Numbered from the stretch's first letter, positions 24,131 to 35,646 are shown. The stretch is 64,000 nucleotides of DNA from Phocoena phocoena (GCF_963924675.1 NC_089226.1:51787124-51851123), one strand, 5' to 3'. Numbers and translations are program-made. Notes: generated by a model from the letters alone, not told the origin.

Positions 24131-25035
24131 GCTCTCTTTAAGTACTGGTACTCAAGTAGAGCTTTTGCAGCAATGTTTCTCAGTTCTTGAGATAACCTAT
24201 AGGAATGGCCAGTATGCTGGGGCCACAATATACAGACATGATTTCCTAACTTCATATGAATAAGTATCTACTGTACGCCAAGCCCAGCAATGATGCTTTC
24301 ATGCTTGTAGGGAAACACAATGAAGAAAAGCGGGGGGGGGGGGGACATGGGTACTTGAGCAATGGCAGTGATAGAATCTCATTGAGGGTATAGCACTTGA
24401 GCTGTGACCCAAGTGACAGAGGAGCTTGTATCAGACAGTTCTCTCTGCCAAGTTTTGTTCATCTCTCCGGTTGGCCTTCTTAGACAAGTCTAAGATCATC
24501 CTACCCTAGCTCTCTCTTGTGTGCCTAAGGCTGCTTCATGGAAACTCGCATTCTTTGCACTGATGTGGCCCAGGCCAACCACAGTGCAGCACGACTCTTC
24601 TGTGCTTTACTGCCGAAGCAGCAAGCCAGACCACCCCTTGCTGCTTCATGATTCACCCAGAAGTCAGATGCCGGTGATATGTACACTACACTCCCAAAGG
24701 CCTCCACAGTTGTCATTTTGCTTGTTTGTTTTGAATGTGTTATAGTAGAGGTAAGATTGATGGCTAGATTTTCACAAGCCTTGCCAATTAGTAGGGATTC
24801 ACGTTTTTCTTTCCCATTAATAACAGCTGTTGATTACTATTTTAAACAGCACAGTGAGTGAGCCTCACTAGCAAATTCATAAATACATCTGTCTCCAATC
24901 TTTAAAATTAAGAGCCACAAAACTGACTTGGCAAAGTAGAGGGGTCTGTTTCACTTCTTGTTAATCCTTCCAGCCATAAATTGGTATGAATCAATTCTAT
25001 ATATTATTACCTATGAAGGTGAAGGAAATAAAAAC
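24131..25035. other. No recognised gene; contains a G13 run
   Basis: A mononucleotide run of 13 G occupies 24332-24344. The frames at 24521-24745 (plus) and 24525-24716 (minus) overlap and show no known domain. Confidence 0.45.
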
Positions 25036-25180
25036 AGGGGAACCGAGAAGAGGACTAATATTGAGGGCCTTCTATGTAATTTTTTTATATGTATTATCAG
25101 CTCTAATTCTCAAAACTATTCAATGAGATGCATATTATTACCCCCACTTTTACAGAGGAAGATAGAGGTATTTATACATG
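25036..25180 (-). mobile_element. MIR SINE fragment, antisense
   Basis: 'ttgagggccttctatgtaat...tgtattatcagctctaattctcaaaactattcaatgagatgcatattattacccccacttttacagaggaag' is the MIR 3' half in antisense (gcacttactatgtgcc...ttatctcatttaatcctcacaaca...attatccccattttacagatgagg). Confidence 0.65.
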
Positions 25181-26226
25181 GAGATATACAACTATAAGAT
25201 GGTCAGATATGTTTTCCCCTCTATGAAGAAGTAAGGACAAGTCTTGCTAATCGGATAACTGATCACATTATAACTCTTTTCAAGGCAAACAAGAGTCTGT
25301 TCTTGGTAGCGTGGGTGGAGGGAGGGCACATTCCTTTGTATGCTTGTCTTTTCCCTTTCATCTTTTAATTTAATTTTTTTAAACCAATCCTTCAACTTGG
25401 AAAGAAAAAAAATTCCCTTCCTGTTGAAATAAATAACAAATCTGGGGTTTTAGCTACCTGATGTTCTTTGAAATGTCAATTTCAAGGGAGAAAATTAGTG
25501 TTGGAGAGGCTGGGACTAAATTTCAACTGTGCCTTTCTAAATTGTGCATGCAAATGGACAATTAGACCTGCGATGGGTAATTGCATGCCTAAGTGAACCC
25601 TTCCACAAATAGTTTAGAAGCTGATTTTGAAGGTTGAATTTGTAGCAGTCCTTGTAAATTTCCTCTCCTGCTGGAAAAACCTATGGAAGCTCATCCTTAA
25701 CTATAATAAGGGAACACCTCTCTATTCCAGACACTTCCCAGCAAAAAAAAAAAAAAAAAAAAAGTCATTTGAGGAGGTGAGAATAGAGTCATTAGTATTA
25801 GTAAGCCATTTATCCATCCAGAAATAATACTGTTAGTATATTATCCTTATCTTTCTCAACTTATTAATATATTCCTAAAATAGTCATATATTTAATACTG
25901 TAATATACTTTTTCACATTTAGTAATGTATTCTATAATGCCTATTCTTCCATAATCTTTTTATCACCTTCATGTTTTTCCATTTTAACATATCACAATGT
26001 ATGGAACTGGCATTCAAGTATTTAATGTTAGGTTATTTCTTAACTTGCTGTATTATAAAATACATTATTATAAAAATGCAGTGGTAAACATTAAGGCCCA
26101 TTGTTTTTTACGTAATTCACTAATTATTTCTTCAAATCACTTCCCCCTCATGCAATTCTGAATAGTATCGTTCTTTTTGACTCTTGTCATAATAGGTGGA
26201 AACTAACTCTTTTTTCCTTATTGTTT
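25181..26226. other. No recognised feature; A21 run
   Basis: An A21 tract lies at 25743-25763, but no retroelement body or target duplication could be recognised upstream of it. The rest is AT-rich. Confidence 0.45.
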
Positions 26227-26240
26227 TCATTCATATTTTA

Positions 26241-27845
26241 TTTTTATTTTTTTTATTATTTTTTTTGCCTGTTGAATGGAATGGGAATTTAATAAATTGC
26301 ACTACTGAAAAAAATAACGCAGTAAGTCTCATCACAGCTAATATCCTTATACAATCTAGTTGTGAAATGAATGTTTATAATGCTTCAAACAGTTTAGACC
26401 TGAAGTTTGATACCACACCTTCATTATTTGTACATTCCTCAATAAGATTATCTACAGTATTAGGAACCATTCAAAGAACAAACCATTGAGTAAAACCACA
26501 TTGATTTAAGGCTCAATCAAGTAATATGGAGCCCCAAACTAAATGGTTAAATATATGAACTACTTGTACTGACATCTATTATTTGATTCTCTCATGACTA
26601 TTAAGTTGGTTCTTAGCAAATAAATCCTTTAAAGGCAAAATTCACCTCATTTGAGTTTGACCCAGAAGTTCAACAACAATCATGAAGTCTGCAGTCTTAT
26701 TGGCAAAACTGATACACAGTGTCTCTAAGTCACTGTGCTCAAGGTTAAGAGCGATGCATATTCCATCTTTACATTTACTGGAATTTTACATGTTCAAGTT
26801 CATGATTTTAAATCTCTAGGTTTTCATTCCTCCAAACTGTCTGAAGACACAGTGTGCCACAGACTTAAGACTTCTGTTTCTCCCTCTGTTTTCTTCAAAC
26901 AGAAACACTTCTCAAGTGTCTACATGTCCTAGAAGGGGAATTTTTCGGAGGTGGCCACTTCTTCGGAATAGTCCGATGCCATCAGGCCTCTGAAGCAAGG
27001 GGAGGGGAAGAGAAAAAAGCTGAAACGCAAGGTTCATCTGGTAAGTTTTGCATTAACCATTACAAGCTGGATAGTATAAGAATGTGGCTTTTTGGCTCAA
27101 AAAGTCTGAGTCTTGGTGTGGAAACGAGTACTTGGCTGTCCCACCACAGCTTTCTTGTAGTGGGGACTGTCAAGGAAGTCTTGACTGGGGAGTATGGTTT
27201 GTTTACCTATCAGGCGTAAACTTCCAGGCCCTCAGTTCATTTTGGGCTTGTTCCAGTTTGCCTTTAGTCTGTTCCAGTTCACCTTTCATTTTTAGGAAAA
27301 ACAAGTTGATCGCTGGGTCTACCATTGTTGATCTCAGTTGGGCAATGCTAGGCACTGGACTTGCTTGAGGTACTGGATTTGAGAAGTACACTCTTGCAGC
27401 TCTTGCTCCTTGGTCGCTAGTCGCGTTACAAGAATGTTTTCCCTGCGTGCAGACTCTTGCTGTTGCTGCTTTCGTTTTTCTTCAGATTCCCTTAAGCCAG
27501 TTACATCATTAGAGTTAAGATCTGTGTACTTGCCCTCCAAAGCTTGCACATATGCTTCATATTGTTTCCACCTGAGAATTAATTCATCCCGTGCCATACT
27601 TTGGAGTCTGTTTCACTCAGTCGAACCTTTTTTGGAAGAGGTTCCTCGTTGGTCATCTTGAATCCTCTCCTGACGAAGGCCGCGCCGGCGCCGCCCAGTC
27701 ACATAGGCTGACCCCGCGCTACCCGCTCGCTGCCCCGGCCGCCCGACCCCGCTGCCGCCGGCCCCCGCGCTCCTCCTCCCGCCACAGCCCCGGCTCTCCC
27801 CTTTATTTGCAGGTCTCGCTGCCACAAAATGGCACTGAGGGAGGA
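26241..27845 (-). pseudogene. WTAP: Processed retrocopy of WTAP, short-isoform transcript
   Basis: WTAP is the nuclear adaptor of the METTL3-METTL14 m6A RNA methyltransferase complex. Minus-strand translation gives its N-terminus in two frames: MTNEEPLPKKVRLSET from the ATG at 27656-27654, then MARDELILRWKQYEAYV, then SIAQLRSTMVDPAINLFF through AWKFTPDR and a stop at 27203. The region spans 454 nt against 456 for a 151-residue short isoform, so two single-base deletions (after codon 19 and near 27370) explain the breaks. No introns occur. The coding part ends GATAGGTAAAC, where the long isoform would splice, so the parent RNA read into the intron. A GC-rich 5' UTR (27660-27845), an ATTAAA signal (26288-26293) and an A-rich tail are kept. 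A perfect 14-bp TSD, tcattcatatttta, lies at 26227-26240 and 27846-27859. Confidence 0.92.
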
Positions 27846-27859
27846 TCATTCATATTTTA

Positions 27860-29480
27860 GGTTGTGGTCAACAGCTTGCAAAGGCCAGTCTTTCTTCCCC
27901 AGCTCAGCACTTACATGAATGATCTTCCTGTCCTCTAAAGGGCCCTTTCCCTCTTTTTTCCAGCAAGATCCATTAACTCCCTGTAAAATTACTATGCCAT
28001 GGAACACAGTAGAAAATACTAATCTTCCTCATTCTCTGCCAAGTAAAGCAGTGTGATATGACATATGTTCAATTATTTATTTAATTATGTATGCTTTCTT
28101 TCATGTGTTCATATCTACTTAAATCACAAAACATGAATTAAATTTCCTTGGAGATTCAGGAAAAATCAAGAAGTAGTAGTCTTTGAATAAGGTATCTTCC
28201 TAACTTCGTACCTTCTTTTCTCCCTTCCTTCCTTCCATCCATCCATATCCTTCATTATAGATATTCATATATCCTCTCAAGTAGGATACGTGCTTCAATA
28301 TACTCAGTGAAATAACTACACATTTAGTTTATAGCAGTTTTAATGTCAGTGATGAAAATTGTAATAGTAATTTAATTTCACAAAGAGCTGTGGTCATAGG
28401 CTAGATGATATGAGTGTCACAGGAAGGTCTCTTGATACACATGGGCTTAAAAAAATATGGATGCAAAGAGTTAATATCCCACATGTTTAGAAACAAGACT
28501 AATCTATCCACTCTGAAAGATATTTAACCTGGCTGAAATGTATTAGCATATGAAAAAATTAAAATTGAAAAAAATTTAAGACAACAGTCTTAACACTGGA
28601 TAAACACAACTATTTTATGAGAATTCCAGGGAAAAAGAAATGGCCTATTATGATCATTTTGGTGGAAGCAGCAGGAATCAAAGCTCATCAACTCTGGAAT
28701 TTTAAATGAAAATGATTGTTTCATGATACGATAACCCTGTCCATATATATTAATGTTTTATAGACCACCAGAGGATTATGTGCTTTGAAAAGCTATATTG
28801 ATAGTGAATTAATTTACCTCAATGATGGAAAATTAATGAGTATTGGCAAGACACTCCTTAAATTGAGTTATCCTATTACATAAAATACTATATAAATGTA
28901 TTGTCAGGTTGTTGGGTGGCTTATTTGTTTTGTTTTGATTTTTAACCTTTCAAGAGTTTTACATTTACCATAGGAATATCTCATTTAACTAATGGCATAT
29001 AAATATATACCTTAAAAACTAACTGCTACTGATTTTGAACAAATATATTTGAAAATTGTACCTCTCAGATTGTTATATAAAATTCATTTCATTCTTCATG
29101 CCATTATTTATTTTTTATTTTTTTATTTTTTACAATCACTTTTAATGAGCATTTTCTATGCAGAGGAGAAGTATGTTACAAAGTATACCATGTTCTTTAA
29201 ATATAAGTAATAAGTATCCCATATCACTCTCTCTTTCTGAATTACCACTCTCGAGCTATACCAGAATTCTTTCAATTTTTAACTTGTGCCAAGTTCACTC
29301 ATACTTCAGGAACTTTTACCCACCCTTCCTTCTGCCACCATTCTTTACTAAATTATGTTTTTAATTCATTATTTTTCCAGAAGACCCTGATGTCCTAGTC
29401 TAAGTTTGGTTTTCCACTTGTGAACTTCCGTAAGTGCTGTATCTTCTGTACTATACAATTTAGCATTCTGTATTACTCAC
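27860..29480. other. AT-rich DNA without recognised feature
   Basis: A TTCC/ATCC-rich patch lies near 28220-28245. Otherwise no coding frame, transposon end or GC cluster is visible. Confidence 0.45.
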
Positions 29481-29600
29481 TGCTCAACTGTGAGATTCCT
29501 GAAAACAAGGGTATTATCTCTCTTGTTTGTCCTTGCATCTTCAGTCTCAAGAAGTGTCTGGCAGAAAGAAAGGAATAAATAAATATTTAATGGATAGTCA
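29481..29600 (+). mobile_element. L2 LINE 3' end
   Basis: 'gagattcctgaaaacaagggtattatctctcttgtttgtccttgcatcttcag ... agtgtctggcag...aaataaatatttaatgg' is an L2 tail in sense. Confidence 0.55.
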
Positions 29601-29690
29601 GATTGATGAATGGATGGATAGGTGAAACAGTTATATGAGAAAACGGGGCACATTTGGGAATTCTTAGGGAGCAGTGAAAAAAATGTAAGC

Positions 29691-30330
29691 ACAGTCGATT
29701 CTCATCATTTGCAGTGTTTTCATTTTGAGAAGTTGCCGCCACACTGAATTAGTGAATACAGAATCATTGCTCCTAGGAGAGACATAAGGATAGGTTCCTA
29801 TGAGCATCTGGTCACGACATTTTTGTCCACTGATCAATATGTAACTTTATATTATGTGTGTCTCTGTTTAAAGACCTTATTAAGCTTATATTGTTGATTT
29901 ATTAACATCAAGCTCATGGCTAACAACACTATAACTAATGCCTGAGTGAAACTTACCTACATCATGTATTTTCTCCATAAGGCACATAACAGCCTTCTTG
30001 CACTTAGGAACACTAAAGAACACTTCAGCACTATGCTTGGGAGCCATTTTAAACAGCAAAATCACCAAAAAAAGCACAACAGTGCAAAAAATGTGGCACT
30101 AAATAGCCTGCAAAATAATCACTTTTTTCCAATATGAGAGCTGAAACAGGAAAGTAAAGGATTGCCTTATTCCACCTTGGCTGGCAACATGTGCGTCAGG
30201 CAATGCAATTTTTTGTTGCCCTGCACATGTGCATGTCCCTGAATGCCTGTGAAAGTGCTATGAGTATTGGTTTTGAAGTTACAAATTAATTTGAAAATGT
30301 GGAATATGCAAATAATGAAGCTTGACTGTG
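29691..30330 (-). mobile_element. Tigger-family (TcMar) DNA transposon, internally deleted
   Basis: The ends are inverted: acagtcgattctcatcatttgc at the left and, reverse-complemented from the right, acagtcaagcttcattatttgc. Between them lie about 640 bp that include the N-terminal part of a transposase on the minus strand. Autonomous Tigger elements are about 2.5 kb, so the centre and the catalytic DDE domain are missing. I could not confirm a flanking TA duplication. Confidence 0.75.
29886..30077 (-). pseudogene. Tigger transposase N-terminal remnant (CENP-B-type helix-turn-helix)
   Basis: Pogo/Tigger transposases bind their terminal repeats through an N-terminal helix-turn-helix domain. 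Here the minus strand encodes MAPKHSAEVFFSVPKCKK followed by AVMCLMEKIHDVGKFHSG and a VVSHELDVNKSTI recognition-helix-like block, then stops. That is roughly the first 50 residues of a protein usually near 500-600. No catalytic acidic residues are encoded. The start methionine of the family is probably the MAPK methionine, not the upstream one. Confidence 0.7.
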
Positions 30331-30349
30331 TTTGGTGCTAGTGAAAAAA

Positions 30350-30720
30350 TATGGCTTCTGTTATCCAAGAAGATGGGAAACAATCAAATAACTATAAGAC
30401 AAAGCAAACATAAAGATGCACAAAGAAAATGTTCAAGGAGTTTGGAATAAGTGGGCATAACTGTAATCAGATGAGACTTCATAGTGAAAGTGGCCTTTAA
30501 TCTATACATAGAAGGATAAGTAGAATTTTAAAAGAAGAATATAAAGTAAAGAAAAATCTGGATGAAAAGACATGGCTTTGGGAAATGATTGAATGTTTGA
30601 TAATGCTTAGAAAAGCCAGTTAAAAAAAATGATTGTAATAGGCCATCAGGTGGATAGACTAAACCAATAATAGTAAGTGTAAAAAATGCTAAGATAGAGA
30701 TGAAAGTAAAATAACAACAG
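30350..30720 (+). mobile_element. Ancient interspersed repeat, family not assigned
   Basis: 'tgatgagacttcatag..gtggcctttaatctatacatagaaggataagtagaatttt' and 'gggaaatgattgaatg' resemble the same unnamed old repeat seen at 2480-2790 (...gcaaagacctgaaggataagtagg). Confidence is limited. Confidence 0.3.
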
Positions 30721-30756
30721 AATAAGCTAATGAAATGGATCTAGGAATGTTATCCA

Positions 30757-31385
30757 CGATTGTATCAGTTTTCTACTGCTGCACAACAAATTACCACAGA
30801 TTGAGCCATTTAAAACCAGCATACATTTATTATCCCACAGTTTCCATGGGTCAGGAGCCCAGGCAGAGATTGAGGCTGAGTCCTCGGGCCAGGATCTCAC
30901 TAGGCTGCAAACAAGGTTTGGCTGGGTTGCATTCCTCTCTGGAGCTCAGAGTTCCCTTCCAAGATCATGTGGCTGTTGGCAACTTTAGCTGCTTGAGTTT
31001 GTAGGACGGAGGACCCCATTTTCTTGCTTGCTGTCAGCCTGGGGCTGCGCTCAGTCCCAACATCCGGGCCACACACCTCAAGGGAAGCTCACTTATTCAA
31101 GTCAAACAGGAAGATCTCTCTTGTTTTAAATTTATCCCTTCATACAAGGCCTAAATTCTCTATTACACAGTTCACCTGATTAGGTCAGGGCCACCCAGGA
31201 TAATCTCCTTTTGATTAACTCAAACGACTGTAATTACATCTGCAAAATCCCTTCACTTTTGCCATATAATGTAACCTAATCACAAAAGAGATATCCCATC
31301 ATAATCACAAGTCCCATCCATACTCAGGGGAAGAGAATTATATAGGGTACAGGACTCCTGGGGGCAAACTTATAATGCTGCCAAG
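30757..31385 (-). mobile_element. MLT/MaLR-like LTR, antisense
   Basis: It begins 'tgtatcagttttctactgctgcacaacaaattaccaca' and runs through 'tttattatcccacagtttccatgggtcagg', 'ctggataatct'-like and 'gtaattacatctgcaaaatcccttcacttttgccatataatgtaac'. It closes with 'aggactcctgggggcaaact'. This is the antisense layout of old ERVL-type LTRs in mammals (tgtattagtttcctattgctgc...). The subfamily is unresolved. Confidence 0.45.
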
Positions 31386-31472
31386 CATAAGGGTACGCAT
31401 GTATGATCCCTCCTCCATTTTTTTAAATTACTATTACTAGTCAATCACAACTTGCCCAGATCTAGCAGTTCC

Positions 31473-31680
31473 TTTTTTTTTTTTTTTTTGCGGTACGTTG
31501 GCCTCCCACTGTTGCGGCCTCTCCCGTTGCGGAGCACAGGCTCCGGACGCGCAGGCTCAGCGGCCATGGCTCACAGGCCCAGCTGCTCCGCGGCATGTGG
31601 GATCTTCCCGGACCCGGGCACGAACCCACGTCCCCTGCATCGGCAGGTGGACTCTCAACCACTGCGCCACCAGGGAAGCC
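31473..31680 (-). mobile_element. CHR-type SINE, full length, antisense
   Basis: Antisense poly(A) (T18 at 31471-31488), then the complete body ending gccaccagggaagccc. A perfect 11-bp TSD, ctagcagttcc, lies at 31462-31472 and 31681-31691. The B box in sense reads GGGTTCGTGCCC, closer to consensus than in the copy at 6005. It forms an inverted pair with the SINE at 32029. Confidence 0.95.
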
Positions 31681-31691
31681 CTAGCAGTTCC

Positions 31692-32011
31692 ATTTTTGAA
31701 CTTACTAAAACAGGGGAATCCCAAAGAAGAAACTTTGTGTCCCTGGGTTCAAACTTGGTTGAAGCTCAGTTTGGGATCTCAGTTAGAACCAAACTGATCT
31801 GCGTAAGAAAGAGAGAGAAGGCCCTAAGGAGAGGTCCAAGGGCAGGGAGAGGAAGAAAACATTTCTGCAGTGCTGTGAGCAGCGGCAAGATCGAGAGGTA
31901 TGCCCAGAGACAGAGAAAGGGAACACATGAGACAGCCATGGAGGATGAGAAGCTTTGGAAGAGTTGGCATGTTGAAAGGAGATTTTCAAAGCTGCTTGGA
32001 TTTTGTGTTTC
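31692..32011. other. Spacer between two inverted SINEs
   Basis: 320 nt of purine-rich, moderately GC sequence lies between the two SINE copies. No gene is recognised. The long plus frame over 31452-32030 is mostly antisense SINE. Confidence 0.5.
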
Positions 32012-32028
32012 AAAAAGTAGCTACTCCT

Positions 32029-32235
32029 AGGGCTTCCCTGGTGGCGCAATGGTTGAGAGTCCGCCTGCCGATGCAGGGGACACGGGTTTGTGCCCTGGTC
32101 CAGGAAGATCCCACATGCCGTGGAGTGGCTGGGCCCGTGAGCCATGGCCACTGAGCCTGCACGTCCGGAGCCTGTGCTTCGCAATGGGAGAGGCCACAGC
32201 AGTGAGAGACCCACGTACCGCAAAAAAAAAAAAAG
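32029..32235 (+). mobile_element. CHR-type SINE, full length
   Basis: The body starts agggcttccctggtggcgca and ends with an A-rich tail (A13GA5). The TSD aaaaagtagctactcct (32012-32028) is repeated with one change at 32236-32252. The A box carries one change (TGGCGCAATGG) and the B box is altered (GGTTTGTGCCC), so this copy is likely weaker for pol III than the one at 31473. Confidence 0.95.
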
Positions 32236-32436
32236 AAAAAGTAGTTACTCCTGCTTCTCTGCCTCCCAGTGCCTTCAGTAAAATTTTTCTCTGTCCTTGT
32301 TTTAGAATTGTTTTAGAATTGGACTAATGTCCAGGGTTTATTTGTTGTTATTTTGCTTTGATTTTTGGGAAAATGTCTAAAATTTGCTAAAAGTTTGACA
32401 CTGTAAAAGATATATTATGACAGGCTAAGAGGCTGT

Positions 32437-32569
32437 ACACTATGTATAAAATAGATAACTAATAAGAACCTGCTGTATAGCACAGGAAACTCTACTTTAT
32501 TTCACTGTACAGTAGAAACTAACACAACATTGTAAAACAACTATACCCCAGTTAAAAAAAAAGAAGAAA
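32437..32569 (+). mobile_element. Extremely 5'-truncated L1 insertion (133 bp)
   Basis: 'actatgtataaaatagataactaataagaacctgctgtatagcacagg' through 'cattgtaaaacaactataccccagtt' plus an A-rich tail is the L1 3' terminus also seen at about 52210-52290. A 10-bp TSD with one change (aagaggctgt at 32427-32436, aagaggttgt at 32570-32579) brackets it. Confidence 0.85.
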
Positions 32570-32679
32570 AAGAGGTTGTTGGATACCCTGTGCTCTCTCT
32601 CTCTCTCCCTCTCTCACTTTCTCTCATCTTCCTCTTCTTGCTGCCCAGGAACCGCTCCTTCAGGCTTTCTTTCTCTTTT

Positions 32680-33255
32680 TAATGTATATCTAAATCTGAT
32701 TAGGATAGTTCTCCCAGCTAAGATCTTCCAGTGGTTTCTTACAGCACATAGAATGAAATCCAAACTCTTGCCTTGGATTAGAAACACCTGGATTCTGAAG
32801 CGTGGTATTTGGCCACCAATTTGACGTTATCTGGTACTATCCTCCCTTCTCTGTTCACTCTGCTTGACCTCTCCCTGTTTCTTGAACATGCCAAACTTAT
32901 TCCTGCTCTATCAGCTCCATACTAGTTTCTTCTGCATGGCTAACTTCATCATGTAGTTCAGATCACAGATTAAATATGATCTCCCCAGAGAGGCCTTTCT
33001 TAAAATCCCTATCTAACAGAGCCAACTTTCTATTAAAGCATTCTATTTTAATCGTCTAACTAGAACTTATCACCATCCGATATTGTCTTATTTATTTGTT
33101 TATTATCTGTCGTCTGTCCTCTCACTCCTGCCCTGGGACAGGCCATGGGTTCTGCAAGGTCAGGCAGTGTCTCCACTGATATCCAGTCTATCGCCAGTAA
33201 TTAGAATGTGCCTGACACATAGCAGATGCTTTATAATTACTTGTTACTAAATGAA
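32680..33255 (+). mobile_element. L2 LINE 3' region
   Basis: The L2 landmarks are in order: 'aatctgattaggatag', 'cagcacatagaatgaaatccaaactcttgcc', 'gacctctccctgtttcttgaacatgccaaacttattcctgc', 'agagaggcctttct' and the tail 'gtgcctgacacatagcagatgctttataattac'. It covers the last part of ORF2 and the 3' UTR. No frame is intact. Confidence 0.8.
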
Positions 33256-33514
33256 TTCATAAGAGATTAGAATGTATTGGGGGTTATCTGTCAACATTTA
33301 ACACAGTGCATTCGGGAAATAATTAGAGAAAGTTGAGTCCAGTTGACACTTGGTAAAGAGAAAATAGCACTGGGCTGATCTTTGAGATATGGGGCTTTTA
33401 ATCTTGTGTCTGCCTCTAACTTGCTGTTTGATCTTGGACAAGGGCAAAGGAGGCCTTTCAGAATTGGAGTAAAAAAGACAAGAATATTTATGGAAATTTC
33501 TGTATACCAAATCT

Positions 33515-33630
33515 GTTATATATTAGGATGAGGAAACTGAGGCTTTGTGAGATGAAATAATCTATGATCAGTATGTGGTAGAGCTAGGATTTGAAATCAC
33601 CTGTGTTTGGAGTAAGTTCTCTTCCAGCTC
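33515..33630 (-). mobile_element. MIR SINE fragment, antisense
   Basis: 'gatgaggaaactgaggctttgtgag...gtggtagagctaggatttgaaatcacctg' is the MIR core in antisense. Confidence 0.75.
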
Positions 33631-34559
33631 TGATGTTCGGGAATCTTGAAACTCCATTCTTTTCTACTTCCTCTATAGGACGACTTCCTCCTAATCAAGC
33701 GTCTATCATTGCTTTTTTATCCTAAACAGCTTTTCTAATTTGTAGAATGGAGGAAATAAAAATGCACGCTGAGTGGAGACTGCATGCAAGGGCTTTGGGG
33801 CTGCATGCTCATTTTAACTAGTTTTTGTGTTTTTTTTTAAGAACTAAAAAAAGAGTAACAAGCAGAGATAATATCTACAGAATTGTCTTTTCCATTATCT
33901 CTAAGGATTTATACTCTTAAAAATCACCTAGTTTGTCTTCATCTAAGCATTTTATTTTTTCAATCTCCAACTGTTTTTTGTGATAAATGCTTTCTAAATG
34001 ATTTGTAAAGTTAATATTTAAACAACTCTTACACTGCCTAATCACATAGTTCAGTCTTCTGAAATGTCACCGTTTTTTCTTCTTCCAATATCTTTATTTA
34101 GATGTCAAATTGTGCTAGCATTGCCAATGTTAATTCCACAGCAAGCAGTGATTATGTCACATATACCTGTTTTATTCTTCTGCAGTCCAATTCAGTTAAA
34201 AATTGCTTCTCACTTATTTCACTTGCTTTTTTTTTCCCCTTTCTTTTTGGTTGCTGTTCTTTCAAGTTCAGGCATGAGTTTGATTTGCTTGAAATTTCAA
34301 AAAGTAAAGATGTTTCCTAGATATATAAGAGTCACTGTGACATTAACAACCACTGTTTTGGGCTAGGGATGAGTACTTGCTTAGTGATGCCCTGTCTGAC
34401 TGAGAATTTTGTTCTTTTAAAGGAAGTGGTATTATCTGCGAGACAGATCCTTATCACTTCAAGGAACTTTTGAAGAATGTGTGTACCTTCTCTGATATCT
34501 TAATGACTTAATGCCACAAATTACCTGCCTAGTAATGATAACAGTAACAACACAGTAGC
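33631..34559. other. No recognised feature
   Basis: AT-rich sequence with short frames. The 100-codon plus frame at 34064-34366 lacks domains and overlaps a second frame of similar size. Confidence 0.45.
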
Positions 34560-34690
34560 CATAGCTAGTTTTATGAGTACTGTTATTATCTTTAGTTTAC
34601 GGATGAGGAAATGAAATTCCGAGAGGTACAGGAACCTCAGCTAATGAGTTGACTCAGGGCTTTAGCAACAAAATTTGGGCTTTTTGACTA
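34560..34690 (-). mobile_element. MIR SINE fragment, antisense
   Basis: 'gtactgttattatctttagtttacggatgaggaaatgaaattccgagaggtacaggaacc' is the MIR 3' half in antisense. Confidence 0.65.
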
Positions 34691-35029
34691 AAAGAATCTG
34701 AATTTTGAACCACTATGTTTTACATACCCAGGACTTAGTTGTACTTTCTTGTCTGGTCCTGGTCTGGTGTGCCCAATATTTTTTTTTCTTTCATTCAAGA
34801 AACATTGACTAGGCATCTAGAACAAAGCAATAGAGTTAGAACAATAAATAAAGCTATCTGTTTTTAAGCTGCTCAAAGGTTAGCAGAGACGGTAGTGAAA
34901 AACAAACATGTAAACACATGGGTAGACTAGGAAGCTGCAATTACAGTTGGGTGGTTTCAGAGATTATTTCCAGAGTCTGCCCAGGTTTTAGTCCATGAAT
35001 TGAATTAATATGTGCTGACAAGGGGAAGA

Positions 35030-35110
35030 AGTAGAACAGTTATTGAGTGCATACTCTGTACTGAGAATTGTGCTAAGAACTTATATTAATTAAGGTAATG
35101 CAGGCTTAAT
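35030..35110 (-). mobile_element. Short MIR-like fragment, antisense
   Basis: 'cagttattgagtgcatactctgtactgagaattgtgctaagaactta' matches the antisense end of MIR (ttgagcacttactatgtgccaggcactgtgctaagcgctt). Confidence 0.5.
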
Positions 35111-35646
35111 AAAAAGGGTGTTCTTAGCTGGGCAGTTCTCCTCCAAGCAGTACCGGGGGACCTAGGCTCCTTGCACCTTGGGTCTCTGTCATCTTCAATT
35201 TGTGATTCCCAAGGTTTCCCTGGAAGCCTCTGTTTCAGCCAGCAAAAAAATGGGAAAAGAGCAGGAGGATTATATATGAGACACTATTATGGACCAGGCT
35301 TGAGAGGAACCTTGCATTTCACTGGCTAGAACTTATTTACATGGAAATACCTAATTGCAAGGGAAGCTGGGAAATGTAGTCCAGCAATGAACCCAGGTAA
35401 GACTATGAACAAACAAACAAACAAATTGGAAGTATGGATGCCATGAAGCTACCTATTTAATGTCAATAAAATTACCCTCTCTAGAAGAAGGTCCAAAACA
35501 GTAATACTTGTTACTTTTGTAATAGCCAATCTTCTATTAGGGCTATCTTCACAGAGCATTCAGAGCAAGAAAGGAAAATACCCTTAGAAAATATTTTTAA
35601 GATGATAATCAACTTGCCTCCAAAAGCCTTTCAGCTAAAAAACTAC

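Noticed and set aside
25743..25763. A21 run as the tail of a retroposed element
   Set aside because: No repeat body or target duplication could be recognised upstream, so it is left as a homopolymer.
27591..27860. GC-rich stretch with opposing frames, possible host CpG island
   Set aside because: It is the retroposed 5' UTR of the WTAP transcript, ending exactly at the 14-bp TSD.
31452..32030. 192-codon plus-strand frame and its minus-strand counterpart
   Set aside because: They are made of antisense SINE sequence plus spacer. The same peptide arises from unrelated SINE copies in this window.
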